From Pseudomonas linyingensis (GTDB lineage: Bacteria > Pseudomonadota > Gammaproteobacteria > Pseudomonadales > Pseudomonadaceae), in NCBI RefSeq assembly GCF_900109175.1, contig NZ_FNZE01000017.1:1-64000 (forward strand): a stretch of 64,000 nucleotides of DNA. The letters run 5' to 3'. The position numbers and the translations under genes are program-made. This document shows, piece by piece, positions 1 through 9,585 of this stretch. The first letter of the stretch is position 1. Every line of letters starts with the position of its first letter. The notes beneath the pieces are model-generated. The model had not been told where the DNA came from. It did not search any database and worked only from the letters and a program-made list of their open reading frames with translations.

Positions 1-554
1 CGCTTGGCGGTGGCGATCGCCTGCAGGCCGGCGACGCCGGCGCCGAGCACCAGCACGCGGGCGGCCTTCACCGTGCCGGCGGCGGTCATCAGCATCGGCA
101 TGAAGCGCGGGTAGTGGTGGGCGGCGAGCAGCACCGCCTTGTAGCCGGCGATGTTGGCCTGCGAGGACAACACGTCGAGGCTCTGCGCGCGCGAGGTGCG
201 CGGCGCCGCCTCGAGGGCGAAGGCGGTGATGCCGTGTTCGGCCATGCGCGCGATGTTGGCGGCGTCGAACGGGTTGAGCATGCCGACCAGCACGGCGCCG
301 GGCTGCATCATGGCCAGTTCGGCGGCGTCGGGGGCGGCGACCTTGAGCACCAGGGCGGCGCCCAGCGCGGCGGCGGCGTCGCCGAGGTGGGCGCCGACGG
401 CGGCATAGGCATCGTCGGGGATGCTGGCGGCAACGCCGGCAACGCTCTGCACGATGACCTGGTGGCCCTGGGCGACGAGTTTCTTCACCGTTTCCGGCGT
501 GGCGGCCACGCGGGTTTCCCCGGCGTGGGTTTCGAGCGGTATGCCGATATGCAC
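1..554 (-). CDS. pntAA: NAD(P) transhydrogenase subunit alpha, N-terminal part (truncated by window edge)
   Basis: Proton-translocating transhydrogenase subunit that moves hydride between NADH and NADP+ at the inner membrane. The visible N-terminal 184 residues read HIGIPLETHAGETRVAATPE at the start and contain the conserved segments RTSRAQSLDVLSSQANIAGY and the Rossmann motif VLVLGAGVAGLQAIATAKR, all typical of Pseudomonas PntAA. The start is GTG at 554, chosen because the first residues match the family and a CAGGAG ribosome site lies just upstream (562-567). The C-terminus lies beyond base 1. An operator-like inverted repeat (668-687) lies about 115 bp upstream, in the gap shared with the divergent LysR gene, which may tie NADPH supply to the catabolic island (inference). 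Confidence 0.93.
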   Translation of the reverse strand, partial: MHIGIPLETHAGETRVAATPETVKKLVAQGHQVIVQSVAGVAASIPDDAYAAVGAHLGDAAAALGAALVLKVAAPDAAELAMMQPGAVLVGMLNPFDAANIARMAEHGITAFALEAAPRTSRAQSLDVLSSQANIAGYKAVLLAAHHYPRFMPMLMTAAGTVKAARVLVLGAGVAGLQAIATAK

Positions 555-667
555 GTCAAAGCTCCTGTTTGAGATTCGCAACTCCGCGTGAAGCAATGCG
601 GATAGCTATCGGTGGTTGCAGTGTTGTGGCTGCTGGCGCGGTGTGGCGCCGCTGAGATTCTTGTTTA

Positions 668-687
668 AAAACAAACACACATGTTTT
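668..687. promoter_or_regulatory. Operator site 1 (AAAAC-N10-GTTTT)
   Basis: Inverted repeat AAAAC-AAACACACAT-GTTTT in the gap between divergent pntAA and the LysR gene. Outer arms match the ten other sites of the window exactly, although the inner ten bases are the least like the consensus. It could act on either direction. Confidence 0.6.
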
Positions 688-770
688 AATTGGATCATGC
701 CGGTGAAATGTTGCCCTTGGCAACACGCAAGATCGCATACGGCAGCTGCATTTCTGCACAGGAGTCAGGT

Positions 771-1664
771 ATGGACTGGGACAATCTGCGTTATTTCCTC
801 GAGCTGTCGAGGGCGGGCAAGTTGACGGCTGCGGCGCGGCATCTGGAGGTCGATCACACTACGGTTGCCCGCCGTGTCCAGGCGTTGGAGAAGAGTTTGG
901 GGCGCCCGCTGTTCATCCGCAGCGGCAGCGGTTACCAGTTGGCTGAGTCGGGGCGGCGCCTGCTGGCTCAGGCAGAAGCGATGGAAAGTGCGTTCCTGGC
1001 CATTGAGAAGGACGAGGGTGAGAGCATTGCCGGCGGGGTGTCCGGCAGCGTACGGATCGGCGCCACCGAAGGATACGGCGTCGAGCTGCTGGCCGGTCAG
1101 CTGGCGAAGTTGTCCAGGCACCACCCTAGCCTGAGCATTGACCTGCTGGCGGTACCTCGCATGGTGCGTCTGGCACGCCATGAGGCCGACATCGTGATCA
1201 CCCTGGAGCGCCCGGAGCGCGGTCCCTACATCATCACCAAGTTGACCGACTACACCCTGCGGCTGTACGCGGCGCCGGAGTACCTGGAACGCCAGCCGCC
1301 GATCCGCAGTCGCGAGGATCTGCGCGAACACACCTTCGTCAGCTATATCGAGGACCTGCTGTACAGCAAGGAGCTGCATTACCTCGACGAAATCGGCAAG
1401 CCGAAGCAGATAGCCTTGCGCAGCACCAGCATCCTGGCCCAGCAGAAAGCGGCGATTGCCGGAGCTGGCATCGCGATCCTGCCGAGCTTTGCCGCGCGCA
1501 GTGAGGAGCGCCTGGTGGAGATTCTCGCCGACGAGGTGGAGTTCGTGCGCACGTTCTGGATGCTGATGCCGGTGGAGGGCAAGGATCTTGCCCGCATGCG
1601 GGTGACCTGGGATTTCCTGCGCGAGATGGCGCAGGAAAATCAGGATGTGATGATGGGGCGTTAG
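771..1664 (+). CDS. LysR-family transcriptional regulator
   Basis: DNA-binding regulator of 297 residues. The N-terminal winged helix-turn-helix (about residues 1-60, with [20 protein letters not shown] and [14 protein letters not shown]) is followed by a LysR effector-binding domain. The ATG at 771 is preferred over an upstream in-frame start at 690 because it begins with the family's usual MDWDNLRYF and follows an AGGAG site at 759-764. It is transcribed away from pntAA and ends 25 bp before the convergent etfA stop; a short GC-rich stem-loop (1655-1673) overlaps its stop codon. Its targets are not evident. It belongs to the subgroup of single-domain regulators common beside Pseudomonas metabolic genes. 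Confidence 0.9.
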   Translation: MDWDNLRYFLELSRAGKLTAAARHLEVDHTTVARRVQALEKSLGRPLFIRSGSGYQLAESGRRLLAQAEAMESAFLAIEKDEGESIAGGVSGSVRIGATEGYGVELLAGQLAKLSRHHPSLSIDLLAVPRMVRLARHEADIVITLERPERGPYIITKLTDYTLRLYAAPEYLERQPPIRSREDLREHTFVSYIEDLLYSKELHYLDEIGKPKQIALRSTSILAQQKAAIAGAGIAILPSFAARSEERLVEILADEVEFVRTFWMLMPVEGKDLARMRVTWDFLREMAQENQDVMMGR

Positions 1665-1689
1665 CAACGCCCCGGTGGGGGAATGACGG

Positions 1690-2640
1690 TCAGGCGCGCA
1701 GACTCTCGCCCAGCGCCGGGACGGCCTCGAACAGGTCGGCGACCAGACCGTAGTCGGCGACCTGGAAGATCGGCGCCTCCTCGTCCTTGTTGATCGCGAC
1801 GATCACCTTGGAGTCCTTCATGCCGGCCAGGTGCTGGATAGCGCCGGAGATGCCGACGGCGATATACAGCTGCGGCGCGACGATCTTGCCGGTCTGGCCG
1901 ACCTGCATGTCGTTGGGCACGAAGCCGGCGTCCACCGCCGCGCGCGAGGCGCCGACGGCGGCGCCGAGCTTGTCGGCCATGCTGTAGAGCAGCTGGAAGT
2001 TGTCGCCGTTCTGCATGCCGCGACCGCCGGAGACGATGATCTTCGCTGCAGTAAGCTCGGGGCGCTCGGACTTGGCGATTTCCTCGCCGACGAAGCGGGA
2101 GATGCCGGCATCGCAGACGCTGGTGATGGTCTCGATGCTGGCCGAACCACCTTCGGTGGCAACGGCGTCGAAGCCGGTGCCGCGCACGCTGATCACCTTG
2201 ATCGCCGCGCTGGACTGCACGGTGGCGATGGCGTTGCCGGCATAGATCGGCCGCTGGAAAGTGTCGGCGCTGATGACCTTGATGATCTCGGAGATCTGGT
2301 CGACGTCGAGCAGGGCGGCCACACGCGGCAGCACGTTCTTGCCGGTGGTGGTGGCGGCAGCCAGCACATGGCTGTAACCCTTGCCGTCTTGCTCCTGAAC
2401 AAGTTGCGCAACCTGTGGGGCGAGGTTCTCCGGCAACTGGTGGGCATAGGCGGCGTGGTCGGCGACCAGCACCTTGCCCACCCCGGCGACCTGGGCAGCC
2501 GCTTCGGCCACGGCGCTGCAGCCGGAGCCGGCGACCAGCAGATGGATATCGCCGCCGATCTGTTGGGCGGCGGCCACGGTATTGAGGGTGGCGGCAGCCA
2601 GGGCACTGTTGTTGTGTTCAGCGATTACCAGGATTGCCAT
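1690..2640 (-). CDS. etfA: Electron transfer flavoprotein, alpha subunit
   Basis: FAD-binding subunit of ETF, which accepts electrons from acyl-CoA dehydrogenases and passes them to ETF:ubiquinone oxidoreductase. It has 316 residues, the usual length. The N-terminal alpha/beta domain ([11 protein letters not shown]) is followed by the FAD domain with SGGRGM near residue 205 and the C-terminal signature [20 protein letters not shown]. The ATG lies one base after the etfB stop, with an AAGGTGA site inside the end of etfB, so the pair is translationally coupled. It is the last gene of the minus-strand valine-catabolism operon. It could also serve the acyl-CoA dehydrogenases of the island (inference). 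Confidence 0.96.
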   Translation of the reverse strand: MAILVIAEHNNSALAAATLNTVAAAQQIGGDIHLLVAGSGCSAVAEAAAQVAGVGKVLVADHAAYAHQLPENLAPQVAQLVQEQDGKGYSHVLAAATTTGKNVLPRVAALLDVDQISEIIKVISADTFQRPIYAGNAIATVQSSAAIKVISVRGTGFDAVATEGGSASIETITSVCDAGISRFVGEEIAKSERPELTAAKIIVSGGRGMQNGDNFQLLYSMADKLGAAVGASRAAVDAGFVPNDMQVGQTGKIVAPQLYIAVGISGAIQHLAGMKDSKVIVAINKDEEAPIFQVADYGLVADLFEAVPALGESLRA

Positions 2641-2641
2641 C

Positions 2642-3391
2642 TCAGATCACCTTCGCTTCGTTCTTCAGTTTCTCGACCAGTTCGGCCACCGACTTGACCT
2701 TGATCCCGGCGCTGCGCGCGGCTGGGGCTTCAACCTTGAGGGTCTTCACGGTCGAGGCGGTGGACACGCCCAGCGCATTGGGAGTCAGCACGTCGAGCGG
2801 CTTCTTCTTGGCCTTCATGATGTTGGGCAGGGAGGCGTAGCGCGGCTCGTTGAGGCGCAGGTCAGTGGTGACGATGGCTGGCAGCTTGAGCGCGACGGTC
2901 TGCAGGCCGCCGTCGATCTCGCGGGTAACGTTGGCGCTGTCGCCGGCGACTTCGACCTTGGAGGCGAAGGTGCCCTGGGCGAAGCCGGTCAGCGCGGCGA
3001 GCATCTGGCCGGTCTGGTTGTTGTCGCTGTCGATGGCCTGCTTGCCGAGGATCACCAGCTGCGGCTGCTCCTGGTCGACCACGGCCTTGAGCAGCTTGGC
3101 CACGGCCAGTGAACCCAGCTCCTCGCCGGTCTCGACCAAGATGGCGCGGTCGGCGCCGAGGGCGAGGGCGGTGCGCAGTTGTTCCTGGGCGGCACTGGCT
3201 CCGACAGACACCACCACCACTTCGCTGGCGATGCCCTTTTCCTTGAGGCGCACCGCTTCTTCCACGGCGATCTCGCAGAACGGGTTCATCGCCATTTTGA
3301 CGTTGGCCAGGTCGACACCGCTGTTGTCGGCTTTGACCCGGACCTTGACGTTGTAATCGACCACGCGTTTGACAGGGACCAGAATCTTCAT
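2642..3391 (-). CDS. etfB: Electron transfer flavoprotein, beta subunit
   Basis: AMP-binding partner of EtfA, 249 residues. It begins [20 protein letters not shown] and carries [20 protein letters not shown], the ETF-beta signature region. The start at 3391 is chosen over an upstream in-frame ATG (3415) because the protein begins there in all relatives and an AGAGGA ribosome site precedes it. The leader AATAAGAAGAGG (reverse complement of about 3398-3409) contains an AAnAAnAA motif, a potential Hfq/Crc target overlapping the ribosome site. It sits 57 bp after the acyl-CoA dehydrogenase gene, enough room for a separate promoter, but none is obvious. Confidence 0.96.
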   Translation of the reverse strand: MKILVPVKRVVDYNVKVRVKADNSGVDLANVKMAMNPFCEIAVEEAVRLKEKGIASEVVVVSVGASAAQEQLRTALALGADRAILVETGEELGSLAVAKLLKAVVDQEQPQLVILGKQAIDSDNNQTGQMLAALTGFAQGTFASKVEVAGDSANVTREIDGGLQTVALKLPAIVTTDLRLNEPRYASLPNIMKAKKKPLDVLTPNALGVSTASTVKTLKVEAPAARSAGIKVKSVAELVEKLKNEAKVI

Positions 3392-3448
3392 GGGATTCCT
3401 CTTCTTATTGAGCAAGGCAGGCCCTCTGCGGCCTGTATGGAAATGGGC

Positions 3449-4600
3449 TTAAAGCTGGTAGTTGGCCAGTTCACGGGCGATCAGCAGGCGTTGGATCTCG
3501 CTGGAGCCTTCGTAGATCTGGGTGATGCGGGCGTCGCGGTAGTAGCGCTCCACCGGGTAGTCCTCCAGATAGCCGTAGCCGCCGTGGATCTGGATCGCGC
3601 TGGAGCAGACCTGTTCGGCGATTTCCGAGGCGAACAGCTTGGCCTGGGAGGCCTCGGACAGGCAGGGTAGCTCGGCGCTGCGCAGGCGGGCGGCATGCAG
3701 CACCATCAGGCGCGCGGCATTCAGGCGGGTGTGCATGTCGGCCAGTTGGTTGGCGATGCTCTGATGCTCGATGATCGGCTTGCCGAACTGCACGCGGTCG
3801 CGGGCATAGGCCAGCGCAGCCTCGAAGGCGGCACGGGCGATGCCCAGCGCCTGGGCGGCGATGCCGATGCGGCCACCCTCGAGGTTGGAGAGGGCGATGG
3901 CCAGGCCCCGGCCACGCTCGCCGAGCAGGTTCTCGGCGGGGATGTGACAGTCGCGCAGGGTTACCGCGCAGGTATCCGAGGCGCGGATGCCCATCTTGTG
4001 TTCGCTGCGGTCGACCACGAAGCCGGGGTTGTCGGTGGGCACCAGGAAGGCCGACAGGCCCTTCTTGCCCAGCTCGGGGTCGGTCACCGCAAACACGATG
4101 GCCAGCTTGGCGCGTTTGGCATTGCTGACGAACTGCTTGGCGCCGTTGATCACCCAGTGACCATCGCGCAGTTCGGCGCGGGTGCGCAGGTTGTGGGCTT
4201 CTGAACCGGCTTGCGGTTCGGTGAGGCAGAAGCAGCCGATGGTCCGGCCGCTGGCCAGCTCGGGCAGCCAGCGGTCCTGCTGCGCCTGGCTACCGTACTT
4301 GAGGATCGGGCCGCAGCCTACCGAGTTGTGGATGCTCATCATGGCGCCAGTGGCACCGTCGCCAGCGGAGATTTCCTCGACCGCCAGGGCATAGGCCACG
4401 TAGTCGACGTAGCTGCCGCCCCATTCCTCCGGTACCACCATGCCGAGCAGGCCGAGTTCTCCCATCTTGGCGACCAGGGCGTCGTCGATCCAGCAGGCCT
4501 TTTCCCAGGTTTGGGCATGCGGCGCGATCTCGCTGCGGGCGAAGTCGCGCGCCATGTCGCGGATCATGCGTTGTTCTTCGGTCAGTTCGATATCGTGCAT
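3449..4600 (-). CDS. Acyl-CoA dehydrogenase, probably isobutyryl-CoA/short-branched type
   Basis: FAD enzyme that introduces an alpha-beta double bond into acyl-CoA and delivers electrons to ETF. It is a full-length 383-residue acyl-CoA dehydrogenase with the middle-domain motif [18 protein letters not shown], the arginine-rich [11 protein letters not shown] segment, [21 protein letters not shown] and the catalytic Glu at residue 364 in [10 protein letters not shown]. The genes around it (hydroxyisobutyryl-CoA hydrolase, mmsB, enoyl-CoA hydratase, mmsA, etfBA) make isobutyryl-CoA of the valine route the likely substrate; this is context, not proof. Confidence 0.9.
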   Translation of the reverse strand: MHDIELTEEQRMIRDMARDFARSEIAPHAQTWEKACWIDDALVAKMGELGLLGMVVPEEWGGSYVDYVAYALAVEEISAGDGATGAMMSIHNSVGCGPILKYGSQAQQDRWLPELASGRTIGCFCLTEPQAGSEAHNLRTRAELRDGHWVINGAKQFVSNAKRAKLAIVFAVTDPELGKKGLSAFLVPTDNPGFVVDRSEHKMGIRASDTCAVTLRDCHIPAENLLGERGRGLAIALSNLEGGRIGIAAQALGIARAAFEAALAYARDRVQFGKPIIEHQSIANQLADMHTRLNAARLMVLHAARLRSAELPCLSEASQAKLFASEIAEQVCSSAIQIHGGYGYLEDYPVERYYRDARITQIYEGSSEIQRLLIARELANYQL

Positions 4601-4646
4601 CAGCGTTCTCTCTTATTGTCTGCTGATCAGCCTGCTCTGGCCGTCT

Positions 4647-5732
4647 TCAACCCGCCAGGCGTACCTTGCTCAGCGGTTTGAAGCCGGCAAAGAAGCGGTT
4701 GAGGTGCTCAGGGCTGACGGCGTCGAGGGTGGGCGGGTTCCAGCGCGGCGATTTGTCCTTGTCGACAAGGAGAGCGCGTACGCCCTCCATGATATCGCCG
4801 TTGGCGAACCACTGACGGTCCAGGTGCAGCTCGAGGGCGAAACAGTCGGCAAGGGGCAGAGTCCGACCGCGGCGCAGCATTTCCAGAGTCACGCTCATGG
4901 CCAGCGGTGAGCGGCTGTCCAGCAGCTTGACGGTTTCCTCCGCCCAGTCGACGAATTCGGGACGGCTTTCCGCCAGCAGGGCGGCGCGAATGGCCGGCAG
5001 GTCCGGCAGCGCGAAGTACTCGTCGATGGCCAGACGCCAGGCCTTGAGTTCCGCCCCCGGCATGCGGCTGGTGCCCAGGGTGGCCAGCAGGGTGCGCAGC
5101 GTCTCGCGCGGATGGGTATTCCAGGTCAGGTTGTCCAGGCAGCGGTCCAGCTCGGGAATCTGCTCGCTGGACAGGCACCAGTCGGCCAGTTCGCTGTACA
5201 GGGCATCGGCAGCGCGGATCTGGGTGCCGGTGACGCCCAGGTAGATGCCCAGCTCGCCGGGCAGCCGAGGCAGGAAATAGCTGCCACCCACATCCGGGAA
5301 GTAGCCGATGCCAACTTCCGGCATGCCCATGCGCACGCGCTCGGTGACCACCCGCATGCTGGCGCCCTGCACCAGACCCATGCCGCCGCCGAGGACGAAG
5401 CCGTCCATCAGCGCGATCAGTGGCTTGCCGTAGCCGTGGATGTACTGATCGAGGGCATATTCTTCCTCGAAGAAGGTCTGGTGCTCGCCGTCGCCGGCCC
5501 TGTAGCTGTCGTACAGCGCGCGGATATCGCCGCCGGCGCAGAAGGCCTTTTCGCCGTTGGCGCGCAGGACCACGGCAAGCACCTGAGAGTCCTGCTCCCA
5601 GGCCTGCAGCTGCCGTGCAAGCAGGCGGATCATCGGCAGATTGAGGGCATTGAGGCCCGCCGGCCGGTTGAGGGTCAGATGGCCGATACGGTTGCGGACT
5701 TCCGCCAGTACGGGCAGTTCGACGTCGCTCAT
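4647..5732 (-). CDS. 3-hydroxyisobutyryl-CoA hydrolase (crotonase superfamily)
   Basis: Hydrolyses 3-hydroxyisobutyryl-CoA to 3-hydroxyisobutyrate in valine catabolism. The 361-residue length is that of the HIBYL-CoA hydrolase branch rather than of ordinary enoyl-CoA hydratases (about 260). The crotonase core shows the oxyanion-hole segments EKAFCAGGDIRALY and GGGMGLVQGASMRVV and the branch-typical MPEVGIGYFPDVGGSYFLPR. It is separated by only 2 bp from mmsB upstream, so both are surely co-transcribed. The C-terminal extension ends near 4647, 46 bp before the acyl-CoA dehydrogenase start. Confidence 0.92.
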   Translation of the reverse strand: MSDVELPVLAEVRNRIGHLTLNRPAGLNALNLPMIRLLARQLQAWEQDSQVLAVVLRANGEKAFCAGGDIRALYDSYRAGDGEHQTFFEEEYALDQYIHGYGKPLIALMDGFVLGGGMGLVQGASMRVVTERVRMGMPEVGIGYFPDVGGSYFLPRLPGELGIYLGVTGTQIRAADALYSELADWCLSSEQIPELDRCLDNLTWNTHPRETLRTLLATLGTSRMPGAELKAWRLAIDEYFALPDLPAIRAALLAESRPEFVDWAEETVKLLDSRSPLAMSVTLEMLRRGRTLPLADCFALELHLDRQWFANGDIMEGVRALLVDKDKSPRWNPPTLDAVSPEHLNRFFAGFKPLSKVRLAG

Positions 5733-5734
5733 GC

Positions 5735-6625
5735 TCAGTCTCCCTTGCGGTACAAGTCGATGATCGCCGAGAAGTCCAGGCTGCCATGCCCCTGCAGGCT
5801 GAAGCTCTGGTACAGCTGCTGGGCGAGGGCGCCGAGGATCACCGGCTGGCGGATCTGCCTGGCGGCTTCGCTGGCCAGGCCGAGATCCTTGAGCATCAGG
5901 TCGCTGCCGAAGCCGCCGCTGTAGCCGCGCGCGGCGGGCACGTTGTCCATCACGCCGGGGAAGGGGTTGTAGGTATCCGAGCTCCAGCAGCGCCCACTGG
6001 AGGTGTTGATGATGCCGGCGAGCACCTTGGGATCGACGCCCAGCGCCACGCCCAGGCTCATTGCCTCGGCGACGCCGATCATCGAGATGCCCAGCAGCAT
6101 GTTGTTGGCCACCTTGGCGGCCTGGCCATTGCCGCTACCGCCACAGTGAACGATGTTCTTGCCCATGGCGGCGAGGATCGGCTGGGCACGCGTGAAGTCG
6201 GTGGTCTCGCCGCCGACCATGAAGGTTAGGGTGCCGGCCGCGGCGCCGCCGGTGCCGCCGGAAACCGGGGCATCGAGCATCGGGTTGCCGTGCTGGCGCG
6301 CGGCGGCGGCGACTTCGCGGGCGCTCTGCGGGTCGATGGTCGAGGAGTCGATCAGCAGCACGCTTGGGTGAACGTGGGCGAGCAGGCCATCGTCGCCGAG
6401 GTAGACGGCCTTCACGTGTGCCGCCGCTGGCAGCATGGTGACGATGACCTCGACATCGCTCTGCGCCAGCGCTGCCGGGGAGCTGGCGGCGCTGGCGCCG
6501 GCTTCGACCAGATGGGCGACCGAGGCAGCGGAAAGGTCATAGACGTGCAGGCGGTGGCCGACCTTGACCAGGTTGAGGGCCATCGGGCCGCCCATGTTGC
6601 CGAGTCCGAGAAATCCGATATTCAT
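5735..6625 (-). CDS. mmsB: 3-hydroxyisobutyrate dehydrogenase
   Basis: NAD-dependent oxidation of 3-hydroxyisobutyrate to methylmalonate semialdehyde. The 296 residues show the Rossmann motif GFLGLGNMGGPMALNLVKVG at the N-terminus, the substrate-binding segment DAPVSGGTGGAAAGTLTFMV and the catalytic lysine in GNGQAAKVANNMLLG, followed by the all-helical C-terminal domain. It lies between the enoyl-CoA hydratase gene (25 bp away) and the hydrolase gene (2 bp away). The order matches the reaction order of the pathway. Confidence 0.94.
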   Translation of the reverse strand: MNIGFLGLGNMGGPMALNLVKVGHRLHVYDLSAASVAHLVEAGASAASSPAALAQSDVEVIVTMLPAAAHVKAVYLGDDGLLAHVHPSVLLIDSSTIDPQSAREVAAAARQHGNPMLDAPVSGGTGGAAAGTLTFMVGGETTDFTRAQPILAAMGKNIVHCGGSGNGQAAKVANNMLLGISMIGVAEAMSLGVALGVDPKVLAGIINTSSGRCWSSDTYNPFPGVMDNVPAARGYSGGFGSDLMLKDLGLASEAARQIRQPVILGALAQQLYQSFSLQGHGSLDFSAIIDLYRKGD

Positions 6626-6650
6626 GATGAGTCCTCACGCATCCGGGCGG

Positions 6651-7427
6651 TTAGCGGTTCTTGAAGTTCGGCTTGCGCTTTTCGCTGAACGCAGCCATGC
6701 CTTCCTTCTGATCTTCGGTGGCGAAGGTCGAGTGGAACAGCCGGCGCTCGAAGCGGATGCCCTCGCTGAGGGGGATCTCGAAGGCGCGGTTGACCGCCTC
6801 CTTGGCCATCATGGTGATCGGGGCGGACATCTGGCTGATCTTCTCGGCGGCCTTGAGCGCTTCGTCGATCAGCTGCTCGGGCGCCACCAGGCGACTGACC
6901 AGGCCGCAGCGCTCGGCCTCCTGTGCATCCATCATGCGACCGGTGAGAACCATGTCCATGGCCTTGGCCTTGCCGATGAAGCGGGCAAGCCGCTGAGTGC
7001 CGCCAGCGGCAGGGATGGTGCCGATGGTGATTTCCGGCTGGCCGAACTTGGCGGTATCGGCGGCGATGATGAAGTCGCACATCATCGCCAGCTCGCAGCC
7101 GCCGCCCAGCGCGTAGCCGGACACCGCGGCGATGCTCGGCTTGCGGAAGGTGCTCAGGCGCTCCCAGGTGGTGGTGATGAAGTCGGACTTGTACACCTCC
7201 ATGTAGCTCAAGTCCTTCATGGCCTTGATGTCGGCACCAGCGGCGAAGGCTTTCTCGTTGCCGGTGAGCACCACTGCGGCAACCTCGTCGTCAGTCTCCA
7301 GTTCGTCGAGCAGTGCGCTGAGTTCGGCGGTCAGTTCGGGTGACAGTGCGTTGAGTACCTGAGGGCGGTTGAGGGTGATCAGCGCCACCTTGCCGTGCAT
7401 TTCCAGAAGCAGGTTCTTGTAGTTCAT
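6651..7427 (-). CDS. Enoyl-CoA hydratase
   Basis: Hydrates 2-enoyl-CoA (here probably methacrylyl-CoA) to the 3-hydroxyacyl-CoA. The 258-residue crotonase fold has [10 protein letters not shown] (first oxyanion-hole strand), [13 protein letters not shown] with one catalytic Glu, and [18 protein letters not shown] with the second Glu, so it should be an active hydratase. The N-terminus [20 protein letters not shown] fits the family and no better start exists. It stands 50 bp downstream of mmsA and 25 bp upstream of mmsB in the same operon. Confidence 0.93.
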   Translation of the reverse strand: MNYKNLLLEMHGKVALITLNRPQVLNALSPELTAELSALLDELETDDEVAAVVLTGNEKAFAAGADIKAMKDLSYMEVYKSDFITTTWERLSTFRKPSIAAVSGYALGGGCELAMMCDFIIAADTAKFGQPEITIGTIPAAGGTQRLARFIGKAKAMDMVLTGRMMDAQEAERCGLVSRLVAPEQLIDEALKAAEKISQMSAPITMMAKEAVNRAFEIPLSEGIRFERRLFHSTFATEDQKEGMAAFSEKRKPNFKNR

Positions 7428-7477
7428 GACGGTATCCCTTGGCAGGCCACGGTCGGTTGGCGACCGTGGCGCGATTT

Positions 7478-8989
7478 TTATTTGAGGGTGATGGTGGTGT
7501 TGACCGGGCCGCCGACCTCGTCCTCGTCGAACCAGCGCGCGGTGACCGTCTTGGTCTGGGTGTAGAACTGCACCACCTGCTTGCCGTAGGGGCCCAGGTC
7601 GCCGAGCTTGGAGCCGCGCGAGCCGGTGAAGGAGAACAGCGGCACCGGCACCGGGATCGGCACGTTGATGCCGACCTGGCCGACGTCGATCTCCTCCTGG
7701 AAGTGGCGGGCCGCGGCGCCGGAGCGGGTGAAGATGGCGGTGCCGTTGCCGTTGGGGTTGGCGTTGATGATGGCGATCGCCTCATCCATGGTCGCGGCCT
7801 GCAGCACACAGAGCACCGGGCCGAAGATCTCTTCCTTGTAGATGGTCATGTCGGTGCTGACGGCGGAGAAAATCGTCGGGCCGACGAAGTTGCCGTCCTG
7901 GTAGCCGGCGACCTGCGGATGGCGGCCATCGAGCAGCAGCTCTGCGCCTTCCTGCACACCGCGCTCGATCAGGCCGTTGATGCGCTCCAGCGCCGCGCAG
8001 GACACTACCGGGCCGACGTCGGTGCCGGGCTCGCAGCCGGCGTTGACCTTGAGGGTCCTGGCCTTCTCGACCAGCTCCGGCAGCCAGGCCTGGGCCTCGC
8101 CGACCAGGATCACCACCGGCAGCGCCATGCAGCGCTGGCCGGCGGCACCGAAGGCGGAGCCGACCAGGTTGTTGAGGGTCTGCTGCTTGTGCGCGTCGGG
8201 CAGAACGATGGCGTGGTTCTTCGCGCCCATCATGCACTGCGCACGCTTGCCGTTCTGCGAGGCGCGGTTGTAGACGTGGGTGCCGACCTTGGTCGAGCCG
8301 ACGAAGGACACCGCCTTGATGTCCGGGTGATCGCAGATCAGGTTGACCGCCTCGGCGCCGCCGTGGATCACGTTGAGCACGCCCGCCGGGATGCCGGCCT
8401 GCAGCGCCAGTTCGGCCAGGCGCATGGTGACCATCGGGTCCTGCTCGGAGGGCTTGAGGACGAAGGTGTTGCCGGTGGCGATGGCCATCGGGAACATCCA
8501 CAGCGGGATCATCGCCGGGAAGTTGAACGGGGTGATGCCGGCGCACACGCCCAGCGGTTGCAGCAGGGTATAGGTATCGACGCCGCCGGCGACGTTGTTG
8601 GCCAGCTCGCCGAGCTGCAGGTTGCCGATGCCGGCAGCATGCTCGACCACCTCCAGGCCGCGGAACACGTCGCCTTCGGCGTCCGGCAGGGTCTTGCCCT
8701 GTTCGGCGGTGAGGATCGCCGCCAGCTCCTTCATGTTCTCGCGGATCAGCTGCTGGAACTTGAGGAAGATGCGGGCGCGGGCGCCGACCGGGGTCTTGCG
8801 CCAGGTCTTGAAGGCTTCCCTGGCGCTGGCCACGGCGGCGTTCATTTCCTCGGCGGTAGCGAAGGGCACACGGGCCAGCACTTCCTGGGTGGCAGGGTTA
8901 ACGACATCGCGCCACTCGGTGGTTTGCGATTCGACGAACTCGCCGTTGATCAGCAGCTTGACGGTGGGGATGGAGCGGGTTGCGGTCAT
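7478..8989 (-). CDS. mmsA: Methylmalonate-semialdehyde dehydrogenase (CoA-acylating)
   Basis: Oxidises methylmalonate semialdehyde (and malonate semialdehyde) to propionyl- or acetyl-CoA with NAD+ and CoA. The 503-residue aldehyde dehydrogenase shows [20 protein letters not shown], the NAD-binding [12 protein letters not shown] and the catalytic Cys in [12 protein letters not shown]. The ATG at 8989 is chosen over an in-frame GTG at 8995 because a GCGAGG site stands five bases before it. First gene of the minus-strand operon. Its leader carries AAGAACAACAACAAGG (complement of 9014-9029), a strong AAnAAnAA Hfq/Crc-type motif just ahead of the ribosome site. Confidence 0.95.
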   Translation of the reverse strand: MTATRSIPTVKLLINGEFVESQTTEWRDVVNPATQEVLARVPFATAEEMNAAVASAREAFKTWRKTPVGARARIFLKFQQLIRENMKELAAILTAEQGKTLPDAEGDVFRGLEVVEHAAGIGNLQLGELANNVAGGVDTYTLLQPLGVCAGITPFNFPAMIPLWMFPMAIATGNTFVLKPSEQDPMVTMRLAELALQAGIPAGVLNVIHGGAEAVNLICDHPDIKAVSFVGSTKVGTHVYNRASQNGKRAQCMMGAKNHAIVLPDAHKQQTLNNLVGSAFGAAGQRCMALPVVILVGEAQAWLPELVEKARTLKVNAGCEPGTDVGPVVSCAALERINGLIERGVQEGAELLLDGRHPQVAGYQDGNFVGPTIFSAVSTDMTIYKEEIFGPVLCVLQAATMDEAIAIINANPNGNGTAIFTRSGAAARHFQEEIDVGQVGINVPIPVPVPLFSFTGSRGSKLGDLGPYGKQVVQFYTQTKTVTARWFDEDEVGGPVNTTITLK

Positions 8990-9013
8990 GGTCACCTCGC
9001 CTTTGCAGGCTTG

Positions 9014-9029
9014 CCTTGTTGTTGTTCTT
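9014..9029 (-). promoter_or_regulatory. Hfq/Crc-type CA motif in the mmsA leader
   Basis: On the minus strand this reads AAGAACAACAACAAGG, two overlapping copies of AAnAAnAA, about 25 bases before the mmsA start. In Pseudomonas such A-rich motifs near ribosome sites bind Hfq with Crc and block translation when preferred carbon sources are present. Function here is inferred from the motif. Confidence 0.6.
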
Positions 9030-9200
9030 GCCGGTGGTTGGCCGGACTGTTGAAGCAGGCTAGCAGTGGGAATTTGCGCAGTTCAATGGGGCTTTTCGCA
9101 GATAAGATCTGCAAAAATCCTCGTTCTCTGCCATTCGGGATCCAAAGCCGTTCATTTCGAGTGGCGGCAGGGCGGGGACAAGATTTTTTCCCCGGGAGGC

Positions 9201-9229
9201 TTGCGCATGAGGCAGTGAGGGGATAGCTT
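9201..9229 (+). promoter_or_regulatory. Sigma-70-like promoter ahead of operator site 2
   Basis: A -35 TTGCGC (9201-9206) and a -10 TAGCTT (9224-9229) are separated by exactly 17 bp. The AAAAC arm of operator site 2 begins 5 bp after the -10 box, so the operator would cover the transcription start. The same geometry is found at 34337, 46707 and (with a 2-bp gap) 51604. Confidence 0.55.
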
Positions 9230-9234
9230 TAATA

Positions 9235-9254
9235 AAAACCTTCCTGTCGGTTTT
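9235..9254. promoter_or_regulatory. Operator site 2 (AAAAC-N10-GTTTT)
   Basis: Inverted repeat AAAAC-CTTCCTGTCG-GTTTT, a near-consensus copy. It follows a good -35/-10 pair and lies 382 bp (centre to centre) before operator site 3, so the island's left boundary carries two tandem operators, a layout that could allow cooperative or looped repression. Confidence 0.75.
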
Positions 9255-9325
9255 TAAGTTGACCGCAGGGCGTGCAAGGTTTCCATCAAGCTGATGACAA
9301 AAATAAGAAAAGCGAGGATGCGTCC

Positions 9326-9508
9326 ATGACGATTTCTGTCGGCTCATCACTGTCCAGCCAACCTGGCGGACAGCATCCGATCACGGCCGCGCCGATCGCC
9401 GCCAATCTTCCTGCTCGGCACTCACCTGAGCTGCTCCCAGGCACTCCATCACGACACTTCCTTTTTCTCGCTGACATGGACCGTTCGGTCCATGTCATGG
9501 GGTGGTAG
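9326..9508 (+). CDS. Possible small ORF of 60 residues, unknown
   Basis: This lies between operator sites 2 and 3. Its ATG is preceded by the leader ACAAAAATAAGAAAAGCGAG, which has the A-rich AAnAAnAA stretch and a GCGAGG ribosome site seen in front of proven genes of the island. The product (MTISVGSSLSSQPGGQHPIT at the start, rich in Pro, Ser and Ala) resembles no family I know and has no signal peptide or membrane segment. Its last codons contain a perfect 26-bp palindrome (9472-9497). It may be a leader peptide, a decayed gene or a chance frame. Confidence 0.25.
   Translation: MTISVGSSLSSQPGGQHPITAAPIAANLPARHSPELLPGTPSRHFLFLADMDRSVHVMGW
9472..9497. repeat. Perfect 26-bp palindrome (12-bp arms, TT centre)
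   Basis: The arms TGACATGGACCG and CGGTCCATGTCA are perfectly complementary around a TT centre. There is no T-run after it, so it is not a standard terminator. It could be a regulator site or an RNA hairpin in the long leader from operator site 2. Confidence 0.6.
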
Positions 9509-9559
9509 TCCAGCGTTGGCTCCACCGTTGCTGTCCTGCGGGTCGATTCACCTGGGCGT

Positions 9560-9585
9560 TTGAAATCAACCTCTGGTGATTTCAA
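9560..9585. repeat. Inverted repeat TTGAAATCA-N8-TGATTTCAA
   Basis: Nine-base perfect arms separated by ACCTCTGG, 32 bp before operator site 3. The symmetrical AT-rich arms look like a dimeric regulator site different from the AAAAC-N10-GTTTT family; an RNA hairpin is the alternative. Confidence 0.5.

Noticed and set aside
690-770. Longer N-terminus for the LysR regulator (start at 690)
   Set aside because: The extra 27 residues do not fit the family and would begin next to operator site 1, without a ribosome site; ATG 771 has AGGAG.
6651-7427. Enoyl-CoA hydratase as DspI-like fatty-acid signal synthase
   Set aside because: Context (mmsA, mmsB, hydrolase, dehydrogenase) fits valine catabolism, and nothing in the sequence singles out signal synthesis.
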